DNA from: Pseudomonas frederiksbergensis
Lineage (GTDB): Bacteria; Pseudomonadota; Gammaproteobacteria; Pseudomonadales; Pseudomonadaceae
DNA length: 64,000 nucleotides
Assembly: GCF_900105495.1 (NCBI RefSeq)
Contig: NZ_FNTF01000002.1
Location: 1,835,501-1,899,500 of the forward strand
Reading direction: 5' to 3'
Shown: piece by piece, positions 18,644-26,811 of the stretch
Layout of the letters: each line of letters opens with the position of its first letter
Position numbering within the stretch: the stretch's first letter is position 1
Made by a program: the position numbers and the translations under genes
Notes under the pieces: generated by a model
What the model was told of the DNA's origin: nothing
Seen by the model: only the letters and a program-made list of their open reading frames with translations
Database searches by the model: none

Positions 18644-20563
18644 TTAGACCCGGAAGTGGCTGACCATCTGCTGCAACTGACTGCCCAACCGCGCCAGTTC
18701 AACACTGGACGCCGCCGTTTCGTCGCTGGCGGCGGCGGTCTGTTCGGAGACGTCGCGCACGTTGATGATGCTGCGGCTGATCTCTTCGGCGACGGCGCTT
18801 TGCTGCTCGGCGGCGGCAGCGATCTGCTGGTTCATCGACTGGATGTTGGACACCGTGCGGGTGATGTTTTCCAGTGACACGCCAGCCTTGCGGGTCAGCG
18901 CGACGCTGCTGTCGGTCAGGGCGCGGCTGTTGTTCATCACGGCGGACACTTGTTGCGTGCCGTTCTGCAGACCGGCCACCAGGCCTTCGATTTCTTCAGT
19001 GGACTTCTGCGTGCGCTGAGCCAGGCCACGGACTTCGTCGGCCACCACCGCAAAGCCACGACCGGCTTCACCGGCACGGGCCGCTTCGATGGCGGCGTTG
19101 AGCGCCAGCAGGTTGGTCTGTTCGGCCACGGCCTTGATCACGTCCATGACGCTGCCGATCTTGTCGCTTTCCTGTTGCAGCACACTCATGGCTTCGGTGG
19201 AACGCGCCACTTCGGTGGCCAAGCGTTCGATCTGGGCGATGGCTTCGTTGACCACCTTGTCGCCTTCACGAGCTTCGCCGTCAGCAGCGGCGGCCGCCTG
19301 GGAGGCTTCTTCGGCATTGCGCGCGACTTCCTGCACGGTGGCCGTCATCTCGTGCATGGCGGTGGCCACTTGATCGGTTTCGATCTTCTGGCTGTTGACC
19401 CCGGCGCTGGTTTGCTCGGTTACGGCGGACAGTTCTTCGGCAGCGCTGGCGATCTGGGTGACGCCGTCGCGGATGCCGCTGATCAAGTCGCGCAGGGTTA
19501 CGCCCATGCGAGCGATGCCTTGTTGCAACACGCCGAGTTCGTCGCGGCGCGTCACTTTGACGTCCTGGGACAGGTCGCCGCTGGCGATGCGTTCAACCAC
19601 GGCCAGGGTGTCGCGCAGCGGGCCGGTAATCTGACGGGTGATGATCACGGCAGCAATGATGCCCACCAGCAACGCCAGCAAGGTGCTGATCAGTTGCAGG
19701 GTGCGAGCCTGGGCGCTTTCGGCGTCACGGCGGTCGAGCTGGATCTGATACAGCTGGTCGCTCAGGGTCACGATAGCCGCACCCTGCTCGGTCATTTCCT
19801 TGCGCGCCTGCACCGCATCGCTGTTCGCCGCTTTATAAGCCTGCAAGGCGCTGCGGTAGTTGCTCAGTGCGGTTTCCAGCTGACGCAGGGCGTCTTGCTG
19901 AGTGTCGGCGAAATGCACGTTGAGAGGTTTCAGGCTGGCGATGGCCAGGTCCAGTTGGCCGATGGCTTTTTGTTCGGTCTCGGCGTTAGTGGTCGCGGTG
20001 TAGCCGCGCACTTCGTAGCGGGCCAGCAAGAAGGCTTCCTTGGCTGCCGTGATGGCCTGGAATTGTTCGAAGCGTTGGTCGCTCAGCGGCATTTGCTGCA
20101 CGGCGGTATTGATGGCGTTGATCAGCGTATTCGCGGTCTCGGCATTGGCGCCCATGGTGTCGCGCGCGCTGTTACCGGTGCGGTACGCGCTGCGCATTTT
20201 GTTCAGGGACGTCTTGTAGGCGTCGATGACGGCGCCTTGCTCTTTGAGCAGCTTGAGGTTTTCCGGGCTCTTGAACTTCACCAGCAGCGCCTGTTGCTGA
20301 GTGGAGAAGGCCTCGAGCGTGGTCTGGACGTTCTGCGCGGCGGTTTCGTCGCCATTGGTCAGCATGTATTGCAGGCGAACCACGCGCAGCTTGGTCAGGC
20401 CGGCATTGAGCTGGGTGATATCGCTCATCCAGTTGCTGCGGTCAATCAACCCGCCCAGGCTTGTCCAGCCGGTCAGGGCGAGGACGCAGGTCAGGGCCAG
20501 GACCAGGCCGAACCCCAAGCCCAGCTTCATGTTCACGCTGATATTGCCGAGCCAGCTATTCAT
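18644..20563 (-). CDS. Methyl-accepting chemotaxis protein with HBM-type ligand domain
   Basis: 639 aa from the ATG at 20563, with GGAGG 7 nt upstream; a TTG immediately before it is not needed. TM1 is at ~12-32 ([20 protein letters not shown]) and TM2 at ~285-310 ([18 protein letters not shown]). Between them is a ~250-residue all-helical periplasmic region, the size of a helical bimodular (HBM) domain. A HAMP domain follows, then the signalling hairpin tip [22 protein letters not shown] receptors such as Pseudomonas McpS sense organic acids of the TCA cycle; the ligand here is inferred only by family. A stem of 8 bp (18598-18605 with 18627-18634) lies 10-46 nt downstream but has no T-run. 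Confidence 0.92.
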   Translation of the reverse strand: MNSWLGNISVNMKLGLGFGLVLALTCVLALTGWTSLGGLIDRSNWMSDITQLNAGLTKLRVVRLQYMLTNGDETAAQNVQTTLEAFSTQQQALLVKFKSPENLKLLKEQGAVIDAYKTSLNKMRSAYRTGNSARDTMGANAETANTLINAINTAVQQMPLSDQRFEQFQAITAAKEAFLLARYEVRGYTATTNAETEQKAIGQLDLAIASLKPLNVHFADTQQDALRQLETALSNYRSALQAYKAANSDAVQARKEMTEQGAAIVTLSDQLYQIQLDRRDAESAQARTLQLISTLLALLVGIIAAVIITRQITGPLRDTLAVVERIASGDLSQDVKVTRRDELGVLQQGIARMGVTLRDLISGIRDGVTQIASAAEELSAVTEQTSAGVNSQKIETDQVATAMHEMTATVQEVARNAEEASQAAAAADGEAREGDKVVNEAIAQIERLATEVARSTEAMSVLQQESDKIGSVMDVIKAVAEQTNLLALNAAIEAARAGEAGRGFAVVADEVRGLAQRTQKSTEEIEGLVAGLQNGTQQVSAVMNNSRALTDSSVALTRKAGVSLENITRTVSNIQSMNQQIAAAAEQQSAVAEEISRSIINVRDVSEQTAAASDETAASSVELARLGSQLQQMVSHFRV

Positions 20564-20802
20564 CAAAAATCCTCCAGGAACGTTGTGCTTCTAGATCGTC
20601 GGTTGGCTGGAAGATTGTTGTTTTTGGTCGCCAGCAAGGTGTGTAGCAGGACTGTATCGGCAGCAATTGCGAGAGCTGAATGGTTTTTGTAAGGCGGATA
20701 TGTAACAAGACCTTCGTGCGGTCTTAAGCTTTTTTTCACATGAGTTTCACCGGCTGCCGACGCCAGCCTCTCTAACCTCGCGGCATCGAATGACAGTGAT
20801 GC

Positions 20803-21495
20803 GTGCCGGCGAGGCGGTTTGATGTGGAATTGAGACTGAGTCTGTTCGGGATAAAACGCTCGATTGATCTGAGCCGTTTTGCCCGCTATCGCAATGCGGC
20901 TGTCGTGCTCGCCTCGGCGCTGTTGGTGATTCCGCTCACTATGTGGCTGTTGCAGCCGGCCGCTGTGCCGGATCTGGCCCACGGCAACGTGGCCGGCGCC
21001 CGGGCGTTGGCGGCCAATTGGGCCAAGGGCGACGTGATCGTGCTGGTGCGTCACGTCGAACGCTGCGATCACTCCAGTGCCGCCTGCCTGAGCGGTAACG
21101 ATGGCATCACCGATCGCTCTCGCAGCGTCGCGGTGGGTGTCGGTGCGCAGTTCGAACGACTGGGACTGAACAGGGCTGACATCTACAACAGCCCGGTCAT
21201 CCGTACAGCGCAGACCGCTGGCTACATGTTCAACAAGGTCGGGGGCGGGGAAGACTGGTTGATCAATTGCAGGGGCACCATGCTGCGTGACGCGCTGGCG
21301 CACAAGGTGGCCGGGCGAAACCTGATTCTGGTGACCCACAGCGAATGCATGTCGCAACTGGAGAAAGACCTCAAGTTGCCGGCCTCTACGCTGGGCTACG
21401 GCGCGTCTTTGTTTATCTCCGCCGAAACGCCCCAGGCACCTCGCATGCTCGGTTTCATCGAAGCCTCGGACTGGCGCTCGGTGACCGTTAAATGA
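20803..21495 (+). CDS. Membrane-anchored histidine phosphatase family protein (Ais/PmrG-like)
   Basis: 230 aa from a GTG at 20803; a second GTG at 20824 with GAGGCGG upstream is an equally good start and would shorten it by 7 residues. One N-terminal membrane anchor (residues ~32-50, AAVVLASALLVIPLTMWLL) is followed by a periplasmic phosphatase domain. That domain has LVRHVERCD (catalytic RH), NSPVIRTAQTA and the second His in LVTHSECM. The family includes the LPS-core heptose phosphatase Ais. It overlaps the next gene, a PAP2 phosphatase, by ATGA, so the pair probably acts together on a phosphorylated envelope lipid or LPS; this is inference. Confidence 0.82.
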   Translation: MPARRFDVELRLSLFGIKRSIDLSRFARYRNAAVVLASALLVIPLTMWLLQPAAVPDLAHGNVAGARALAANWAKGDVIVLVRHVERCDHSSAACLSGNDGITDRSRSVAVGVGAQFERLGLNRADIYNSPVIRTAQTAGYMFNKVGGGEDWLINCRGTMLRDALAHKVAGRNLILVTHSECMSQLEKDLKLPASTLGYGASLFISAETPQAPRMLGFIEASDWRSVTVK

Positions 21496-22337
21496 ATTCA
21501 CTTTCTGGGTCTTCCCGTTACCGCTTTTACTGGGTGAACTTCGGCATTCCGCTGGCCTGTGCGGTCGTGGTTTTCCTGCTGTTCGACCTGACCAAAATCG
21601 ACATCGCGTTCAATGATCTCTTTTACGACCCGGTCACGCAGACGTTTCCGCTGGATCATGTCCACCTGTTCGAAAAGATCACCCATAAATGGGCGAGGAT
21701 CATCCCGAACTGGACAGGAGAACTAGCGATTGTCGGCGCCTTGCTGTCGTTTCTCTGGCCGCGTCTGAAGGCCGAAAAACATTCGAAAATCATCGCGTTC
21801 CTGGAAAAGATCAAAGTTGCGCCAGTGCTTCGGTTTGCCAGCAAGCACCGTCGGGATTTCCTCTACGTGGTGTTTGCGTTCTCCATCAGCACCGGGGTGA
21901 TCCACTACCTCAAGAGCCACACCAGCGTGTACTGCCCGATTGAAACGACCCAGTACGGCGGGAAAATCGAGCACAAAGAGTGGTATGAGAATTTCGATTT
22001 GCTGAAAGTCGCGGGTGACGGGCGCTGCTGGCCGGGCGGACATGCTTCGGGCGGCTTCACCCTGCTGGCGTTGTACTTCGTGGCGCGTCGTTACCGCTGG
22101 CGCTATTCCAAAGCGGTGATGTACGGCTCGCTGCTGCTCGGTTTCGTCTATGGCACGACGCGGGTTCTGCAAGGCTGGCACTACATGTCCCACACCTTCT
22201 GGGCCGGGATCTTCGTATGGCTGGCGTGTTTGCTGACAGCGTTGGCGTTCTATGGGCGAGCGCGACTGGAGCAACCGCTGGACCAGCGCTCTTCCGGCGT
22301 TTCAAAGCGATCATTGATCAACGCCGTCAACACATGA
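21492..22337 (+). CDS. PAP2-family membrane phosphatase
   Basis: 281 aa with about six membrane helices (IPLACAVVVFLLFDL, LAIVGALLSFLW, FLYVVFAFSISTGVIHYL, GGFTLLALYFVARR, YGSLLLGFVYGTTRVL, FWAGIFVWLACLLTAL). PAP2 motifs are KSHTSVYCP (C1), WPGGHASGGF (C2, with Gly in place of the usual Ser in PSGH) and TRVLQGWHYMSH (C3, where the terminal Asp is replaced by His). Such LpxE/LpxF-like or undecaprenyl-diphosphate phosphatases cleave phosphates from envelope lipids. It is translationally coupled to the histidine phosphatase upstream. The 3' end overlaps the convergent acetyltransferase by 88 bp. Confidence 0.85.
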   Translation: MNSLSGSSRYRFYWVNFGIPLACAVVVFLLFDLTKIDIAFNDLFYDPVTQTFPLDHVHLFEKITHKWARIIPNWTGELAIVGALLSFLWPRLKAEKHSKIIAFLEKIKVAPVLRFASKHRRDFLYVVFAFSISTGVIHYLKSHTSVYCPIETTQYGGKIEHKEWYENFDLLKVAGDGRCWPGGHASGGFTLLALYFVARRYRWRYSKAVMYGSLLLGFVYGTTRVLQGWHYMSHTFWAGIFVWLACLLTALAFYGRARLEQPLDQRSSGVSKRSLINAVNT

Positions 22338-22852
22338 TCCTGCCAGCGCCCGGCGATACTCAGGTAGGCCTTGGCATAGCCCTCACGTTCAAATCCCAGG
22401 CGCTCCAGCAGCCGCGCACTGCGTTCATTGCCCGGGATGTAATTGGCCATGATCCGGTGCAGTTTCTGCTCATCGAACATGTAGCCGATTCCCGCTTCGA
22501 GTGCTTCCTGCATCAAGCCCTGGCCCTGATGAGATTCGTCGATGTGGTAACCGAGATAGCAGGCTTGAAATGCCCCGCGAGTGATGCCGCTGAAGTTGCA
22601 CGCGCCGATCATCTGGCCGTTGTGCGGATCCAGCAACGCGAAATGCACCGCCAGACCCGCCTGGAAAGCGCTGGCTTGCACTTCAAGGCGCGGGCGGATG
22701 CGTTCAGGGCTGTGGTAATCGACGGGGCGAATCGGCGACCACCGGGCGAGATGCCTCAGGTTGCGCCGGTAGAACTCGCTTTCCAGCGCCGCCTGTTCAG
22801 GGTCGAGCACTGCCAGCGTCAAGCGTTTACAGGGCAGGGAAAGCAGCGGCAT
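22250..22852 (-). CDS. GNAT N-acetyltransferase (RimJ/RimL type)
   Basis: 200 aa from the ATG at 22852 (MPLLSLPCKRL), preceded by GGAG with 6 nt spacing; a longer open frame upstream runs through a terminator and is not coding. RimJ/RimL family features are visible: CKRLTLAVLD at the start, GACNFSGITRGAFQACYLGY, then the acetyl-CoA loop SHQGQGLMQEAL, and NERSARLLERLGFEREGYAK at the end. The family acetylates ribosomal-protein or small-molecule amines. The last 29 codons overlap the PAP2 gene on the other strand. Confidence 0.88.
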   Translation of the reverse strand: MPLLSLPCKRLTLAVLDPEQAALESEFYRRNLRHLARWSPIRPVDYHSPERIRPRLEVQASAFQAGLAVHFALLDPHNGQMIGACNFSGITRGAFQACYLGYHIDESHQGQGLMQEALEAGIGYMFDEQKLHRIMANYIPGNERSARLLERLGFEREGYAKAYLSIAGRWQDHVLTALINDRFETPEERWSSGCSSRARP

Positions 22853-22926
22853 AAGGGGCTCCGGTTCACGGGGATCGTCGCGCAAGCATTGCGTGGCCAG
22901 CGGGAAAACACAACAAAACCGCAGGC

Positions 22927-22952
22927 AAAAAAAAGCCCGCGGGAGGGCGGGC
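22927..22952 (-). terminator. Intrinsic terminator of the DUF2252 gene
   Basis: On the minus strand a 6-bp GC-only stem (22947-22952 with 22935-22940, loop 6 nt) is followed directly by eight T residues. It lies 113 nt downstream of the DUF2252 stop and 75 nt upstream of the acetyltransferase start, so it separates the two transcripts. Confidence 0.9.
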
Positions 22953-23064
22953 AAACCGTAGTTTCTTGAATGAGCGAGCGCAATGTACCCGTTGCTGAAA
23001 GGTCGTGGGGTGAAGAAAAATTCATGTCGATGAGTGCTCGCCGCTTCACGCCCGTGAGACTCAC

Positions 23065-24471
23065 CTACGGCAAATGATCCGCCGCAAAGTCCGCTTCCGA
23101 TCGCGCCCGCAAACGGCCCTTGCGGCAGGCCTGCTGGAATCGTTCGAAGTCGCGGTCATTCTGCGCGGTATAGCTTTGCGCATACTTGAACAACGCGTCG
23201 GCCAGCGCATCGCTCTTGCCGATGTAGCCGCTGATGTGTGCGGCGTTACCCGACGATTTTGCGTGGGCGCGGGCCAACGCGCGACCACAAACGCGGCCGT
23301 AGGCGGCGAAGGTTTCAGCGTCGAACGTCTCGAGTTCCGCCGAGACTTTCATGTCGCGCAACTGGCGCACATAGAAGTGTCGACCGCTGGGGCCGGTGGT
23401 CCAGCCAAGGAACAGGTCACTGGCCGATTGCATCAACCGTTGGCCATCGACCACGCGCTGACCGTTATGCCGCACTCGCGATTTAGTCTTCACATAACTG
23501 GCAAGCACCGAACGACGGGCCTCCTTGAACTGCAGGAACAGCGGGAACTCCTGATCGTCGGTCAGCAGTGCCACCAGGCATCGCGTCCCGACACTGCCCA
23601 CACCGACCACTTTGAACGCCATGTCCTGAACGTGAAAACGCGCCAACAGCTCGCGACGGTCGGCTTGCAGCGTACCGGGATAGTCGCGCATGAACGCGTC
23701 GTAAAGTGCACGCCAGTGCGACAAGCGCAACCAGTCGTCGTCGGCATCCAGCAGTGTGGAGTTTTCGTGTAAATGGAAAATTTCCGGCAGGTCATCGCGA
23801 ATGACCAGACGGCCCTGTGCGTCACGTTCACTGATTTTCGGTAGCAGTTCAGCATGGGTACGCCGTTCAGCTTTTTCGATGGCGCGCTCTACATGCTCCA
23901 GGGTCGCTTTGCTCGCTTGTTGCCGCAGATCGCGGTAGCTGATGGACTCGTACCAGGTTTCCATGGCGCTTTGTTCGGCGCATTCGAGCATGGTCTGCTG
24001 GTAGGCGCCGACCACTTGGCGGCAGACCGTTTCTTCGACCGTGTCGCCATGACGCAGGTCGCGCGCCGCCACCACGAAACTTGCCACCAGCCGTTTCAAG
24101 TCCCACTCCCAAGGGCCGGGATGGGCTTCGTCGAAATCGCTGATGCTGAACAGCAGATTGCGCTCCGGCGTTGCAAAACCGCCGAAGTTCATCAGATGAC
24201 TGTCGCCGCAGATCGGCGATACCAGACCCATGCTGGGAGTTGCGGCCAAGTCGTGGGCTTGCAGCAGCGCGTTGCCGCGGTAGAAGGTGAACGGCGAGAC
24301 CAGCATGCGGCCGTAGCGCAACTCGACCAGTGACTTGATGCGGCCTTCACTGGACGTTTTGATCAGCGGCAGCGGGTCGCGATTTATTTTCCCCAGGGCT
24401 GCCTGCGAACCGCGGGAGCAGTTCTTGCGAGCATCCTTGCCTTGCTTCAAGCGGTCTTTGAGGGTGGTCAT
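23065..24471 (-). CDS. DUF2252 family protein (kinase-like fold)
   Basis: 468 aa, the normal length of DUF2252. The family signature is clear: SPFTFYRGNALLQAHDLA, CGDSHLMNFGGFATPER, FSISDFDEAHPGPWEWDLKRL and YVRQLRDMK. GDSHxxN followed by DFD recalls the Brenner (HxDxxxxN-like) and metal-binding motifs of aminoglycoside-phosphotransferase/choline-kinase folds, so a small-molecule kinase-like activity is plausible. No substrate is established. It is monocistronic with its own terminator. Confidence 0.88.
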   Translation of the reverse strand: MTTLKDRLKQGKDARKNCSRGSQAALGKINRDPLPLIKTSSEGRIKSLVELRYGRMLVSPFTFYRGNALLQAHDLAATPSMGLVSPICGDSHLMNFGGFATPERNLLFSISDFDEAHPGPWEWDLKRLVASFVVAARDLRHGDTVEETVCRQVVGAYQQTMLECAEQSAMETWYESISYRDLRQQASKATLEHVERAIEKAERRTHAELLPKISERDAQGRLVIRDDLPEIFHLHENSTLLDADDDWLRLSHWRALYDAFMRDYPGTLQADRRELLARFHVQDMAFKVVGVGSVGTRCLVALLTDDQEFPLFLQFKEARRSVLASYVKTKSRVRHNGQRVVDGQRLMQSASDLFLGWTTGPSGRHFYVRQLRDMKVSAELETFDAETFAAYGRVCGRALARAHAKSSGNAAHISGYIGKSDALADALFKYAQSYTAQNDRDFERFQQACRKGRLRARSEADFAADHLP

Positions 24472-24599
24472 GGGGGCTCGTTTGATGAGTGTTTTCGAAC
24501 GTGTGAGAGATGAGTGTAGAAGGGCTTCACGTCTTCATCCGAAGTGTTCGGGCTTTGACCGCAGGGACGAACGGGAACCACTTTGCCAGCGAGCACCCT

Positions 24600-25523
24600 T
24601 CAATACTCAGTCGTCCCCAAAGCCCTCAAAACCCACCCAGCCTCACCAGGCATCAAGGTGTACTGAACCTGCCGGATTTTCCCCGTCCTGCCTGCATCGG
24701 CATCCGTACTGTCATAAACCGGGAACCGCTGCACCAACGTATTTTCCACCACGGCAAACTCATCCTCGCCCTGGTAGCCGACCGCTGTTTTCGGGTTCTC
24801 GCTGACAGCTGGCAGATAAATCTCGCTAAGCGACTTCTTGCGGTTGGCAGCGTAAGCAATGAGCTCGCCGGGCATCCCGCGCCCCGGAGACCTGATGAAC
24901 ACGTAAATCTCTGGGGAGCCATTGCGATCAAGGTCGGCGACCTCGGCTCGGACGATGGTGCCGGTGAGGGGGCGTACGATCTCTGAGTTATCGATTTCCA
25001 GACCTTGGGGCGCAATGTGTAGAGCGCGATTTCCATCGACCGACACACTCTTCACATGAAAACCAATGCCCTGCAATTCAAGTGTCTGGTCGAACGGCTG
25101 ATTGCTGTTCGTCGCATCACCGGCGCTCAGGCTTAATGAAAGGCTGTAGTTGGCCACTTCATTGCGCCGAGCGGCGTTGCGCATCAGGTATACCTGAACC
25201 GTGTATTCGCCATCGGCGGGCAAGGGGCCCAAAAAGTGATTGCCCATGATCGATCCGTTAAAGAGCGCATAGTCCGCACCTTTCGCGGTGATATTGAAGT
25301 AGGCAGAGGCGTTGGAAGACTTGAAGTCCACAGTCATCATCTGGCCGGCCTTCGCGTTCAGACGGTACTGCGCGGTGAGCGGGCCTTTGATGGAATGGGC
25401 GAACTTTACAGTGTCGGAGCCCTTTTTGAAGGCGACCTGCTCGACATGAGGGGCGATCTCGGTGGCGGCGTGTACATGCACCGAAACCATGACGGCCAGG
25501 ACGGCTGCGATCCATATGTTCAT
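24600..25523 (-). CDS. Exported protein with PliG-like and PliI-like lysozyme-inhibitor domains
   Basis: 307 aa with a Sec signal peptide (MNIWIAAVLAVMVSVHVHA, cleavage near 19-20) and AGGAAG 6 nt before the ATG. Residues ~25-135 look like the g-type-lysozyme-inhibitor fold (LNAKAGQMMTVDFKSSNASA, LPADGEYTVQVYLMRNAARR). Residues ~155-305 look like the I-type inhibitor family (VEVADLDRNG-type, SPEIYVFIRSPG, GYQGEDEFAVVENTLVQRFP, GEAGW near the end). Two different inhibitor modules in one periplasmic chain would protect peptidoglycan against invertebrate-type lysozymes, which fits a neighbourhood carrying an insect toxin. The assignment is by remembered motifs, not a search. Confidence 0.6.
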   Translation of the reverse strand: MNIWIAAVLAVMVSVHVHAATEIAPHVEQVAFKKGSDTVKFAHSIKGPLTAQYRLNAKAGQMMTVDFKSSNASAYFNITAKGADYALFNGSIMGNHFLGPLPADGEYTVQVYLMRNAARRNEVANYSLSLSLSAGDATNSNQPFDQTLELQGIGFHVKSVSVDGNRALHIAPQGLEIDNSEIVRPLTGTIVRAEVADLDRNGSPEIYVFIRSPGRGMPGELIAYAANRKKSLSEIYLPAVSENPKTAVGYQGEDEFAVVENTLVQRFPVYDSTDADAGRTGKIRQVQYTLMPGEAGWVLRALGTTEY

Positions 25524-25679
25524 GTTGATCTTCCTGAGTGAAGTTGTTGCTCAAGTGGTTGCAGGTGCACCGCAGCATAGGAGCCGTAGGAATGTTTTGC
25601 CGGGTGATGGTGATGCTGCCTGCAGAATTGACCAAACCCCAGATGCAACAAAGCCCGCACTTGGCGGTAATGCTGTTCA

Positions 25680-25979
25680 TTTAAGGTTTGTGACCATTTA
25701 GAAACCAACATTAGCGCCGTCAAGAAAGCTCTCGGTGTTGCTCCACGACTCTCGTCCTGCCACACAGCAATGATCAATGGAAAGTTTGTTGAAGGTCACG
25801 TGCCCGCCGAGCAAATCATTGCGATGAGCAAACGTGACGACCTTCTCGGGATCGCCGTTCATGGCATGCCGGCTGGATCTCCAGGCATGGAAGTCAACGG
25901 GAAACATGATGCTTACCGGGTAATCGGCTTGTCCAAAGCAGGCGCAGACCAGGTCATTGCTGAATACCCCGGAAACTAA
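25680..25979 (+). pseudogene. N-terminally truncated DUF411 protein
   Basis: From about 25680 the plus strand reads as the C-terminal ~100 residues of a DUF411 metal-associated protein: SAVKKALGVAPRLSSCHTA, then GKFVEGHVPAEQI and the hallmark GIAVHGMPAGSPGME. A TAA stop lies 9 nt before the homology begins, and no in-frame start exists before the ATG at 25770. The N-terminal CGCCxxW metal motif is missing. A shortened 69-aa product from 25770 is possible but would lack half of the domain. DUF411 genes usually sit in copper-resistance clusters like the one to the right. The break probably marks the edge of transferred DNA. Confidence 0.7.
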
Positions 25980-26124
25980 TCTGGCTCCTCAATCCTGTCC
26001 CGCATGGTTAGCGACATAGCCATGACGCACGCAGTTCGAGGTGAACATCGACGATAACTCTGCACCTTCAGTCTCAGCTATGAATGGAGATTGCCTGTCA
26101 ACGGATCAAATGTGGACGATCGGG

Positions 26125-26436
26125 TTACTTCGTCTTGTTATCGGGTAGACCATCGTGATCATGCTCCTGGCTATTGCGAGCGCTGGTGTGCTGATGGCCA
26201 CAGCAACTGTCATGCTCACCACTTTCACCATGCTCATGTCCGCCATGCCCATGCCCATGCCCACGGTGCATGAAAAAATGCATCAGTGGACAGGCCAGTA
26301 GTAGCAGGAATGGCAGATACGGAAGAACGTGAGCCCTGTGCTCGGTGAACAGGAAATAACCGGCGATGGCCAGGAAGCCTAAAAAGTACCAGTTAGTTCC
26401 CCTCGCGCGGTGCTGGGGCAAGTTATGTTGATTCAT
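26125..26436 (-). CDS. DUF2933 His-rich small membrane protein
   Basis: 103 aa. A membrane helix pair (NWYFLGFLAIAGYFLF and VLPYLPFLLLLACPLMHFFM) is followed by a histidine- and acid-rich tail (HRGHGHGHGGHEHG, then DSCCGHQH) that should bind soft metal ions. DUF2933 proteins are common next to copper/silver P-type ATPases. It lies 156 nt downstream of the small membrane protein that follows the ATPase, in the same orientation, so it may belong to the same transcript or have its own promoter. Confidence 0.8.
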   Translation of the reverse strand: MNQHNLPQHRARGTNWYFLGFLAIAGYFLFTEHRAHVLPYLPFLLLLACPLMHFFMHRGHGHGHGGHEHGESGEHDSCCGHQHTSARNSQEHDHDGLPDNKTK

Positions 26437-26592
26437 GATGGCACTCCTTGGAGGGAACGGGAGGGACGGCTATAACGTAAGGCCACTTCCAATTCTGCTT
26501 AAGCGCTATCGTAGATGTGAGCATAGCGAGCCAGAGCATCGGTTTATGTGTCCAATGCGTTGGATATTTAGGGCGGTGAGTCGCATAAAGCA

Positions 26593-26811
26593 TCAAGGCA
26601 GATTCTTCCTTTTCAGTTGCCGATGAGCCTCGGCCATGTCCTTATCAAATTGGCGCATGCCGCGAAAAAGTTGCACCCCGACCAAGACCGGGCACAGCAG
26701 GAAAATTGCTGCTATGGCGAACGATTTGCCGGTCAGCCCCAACAGGTAAACCACCGTTGCAATGCCCACAATACTCACTAAAAGACAGATAATTAAAACT
26801 TCGCGGTTCAT
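26593..26811 (-). CDS. Small two-helix membrane protein of the copper cluster
   Basis: 72 aa. Two hydrophobic segments ([21 protein letters not shown] and [19 protein letters not shown]) precede a basic amphipathic tail ([16 protein letters not shown]). Its ATG overlaps the ATPase stop by 4 nt, so it is translationally coupled to the pump and probably a small accessory subunit. No named family is recognised. Confidence 0.7.
   Translation of the reverse strand: MNREVLIICLLVSIVGIATVVYLLGLTGKSFAIAAIFLLCPVLVGVQLFRGMRQFDKDMAEAHRQLKRKNLP

Noticed and set aside
18950..20692. 580-codon open frame on the plus strand opposite the chemoreceptor gene
   Set aside because: Its residues (His, Gly, Gln-rich strings) are the antisense reading of a high-GC gene with strong MCP motifs; no ribosome-binding site or domain.
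20563..21501. 312-codon minus-strand frame opposite the histidine phosphatase
   Set aside because: Antisense shadow; the plus strand has catalytic RH and THSE motifs and coupling to the PAP2 gene.
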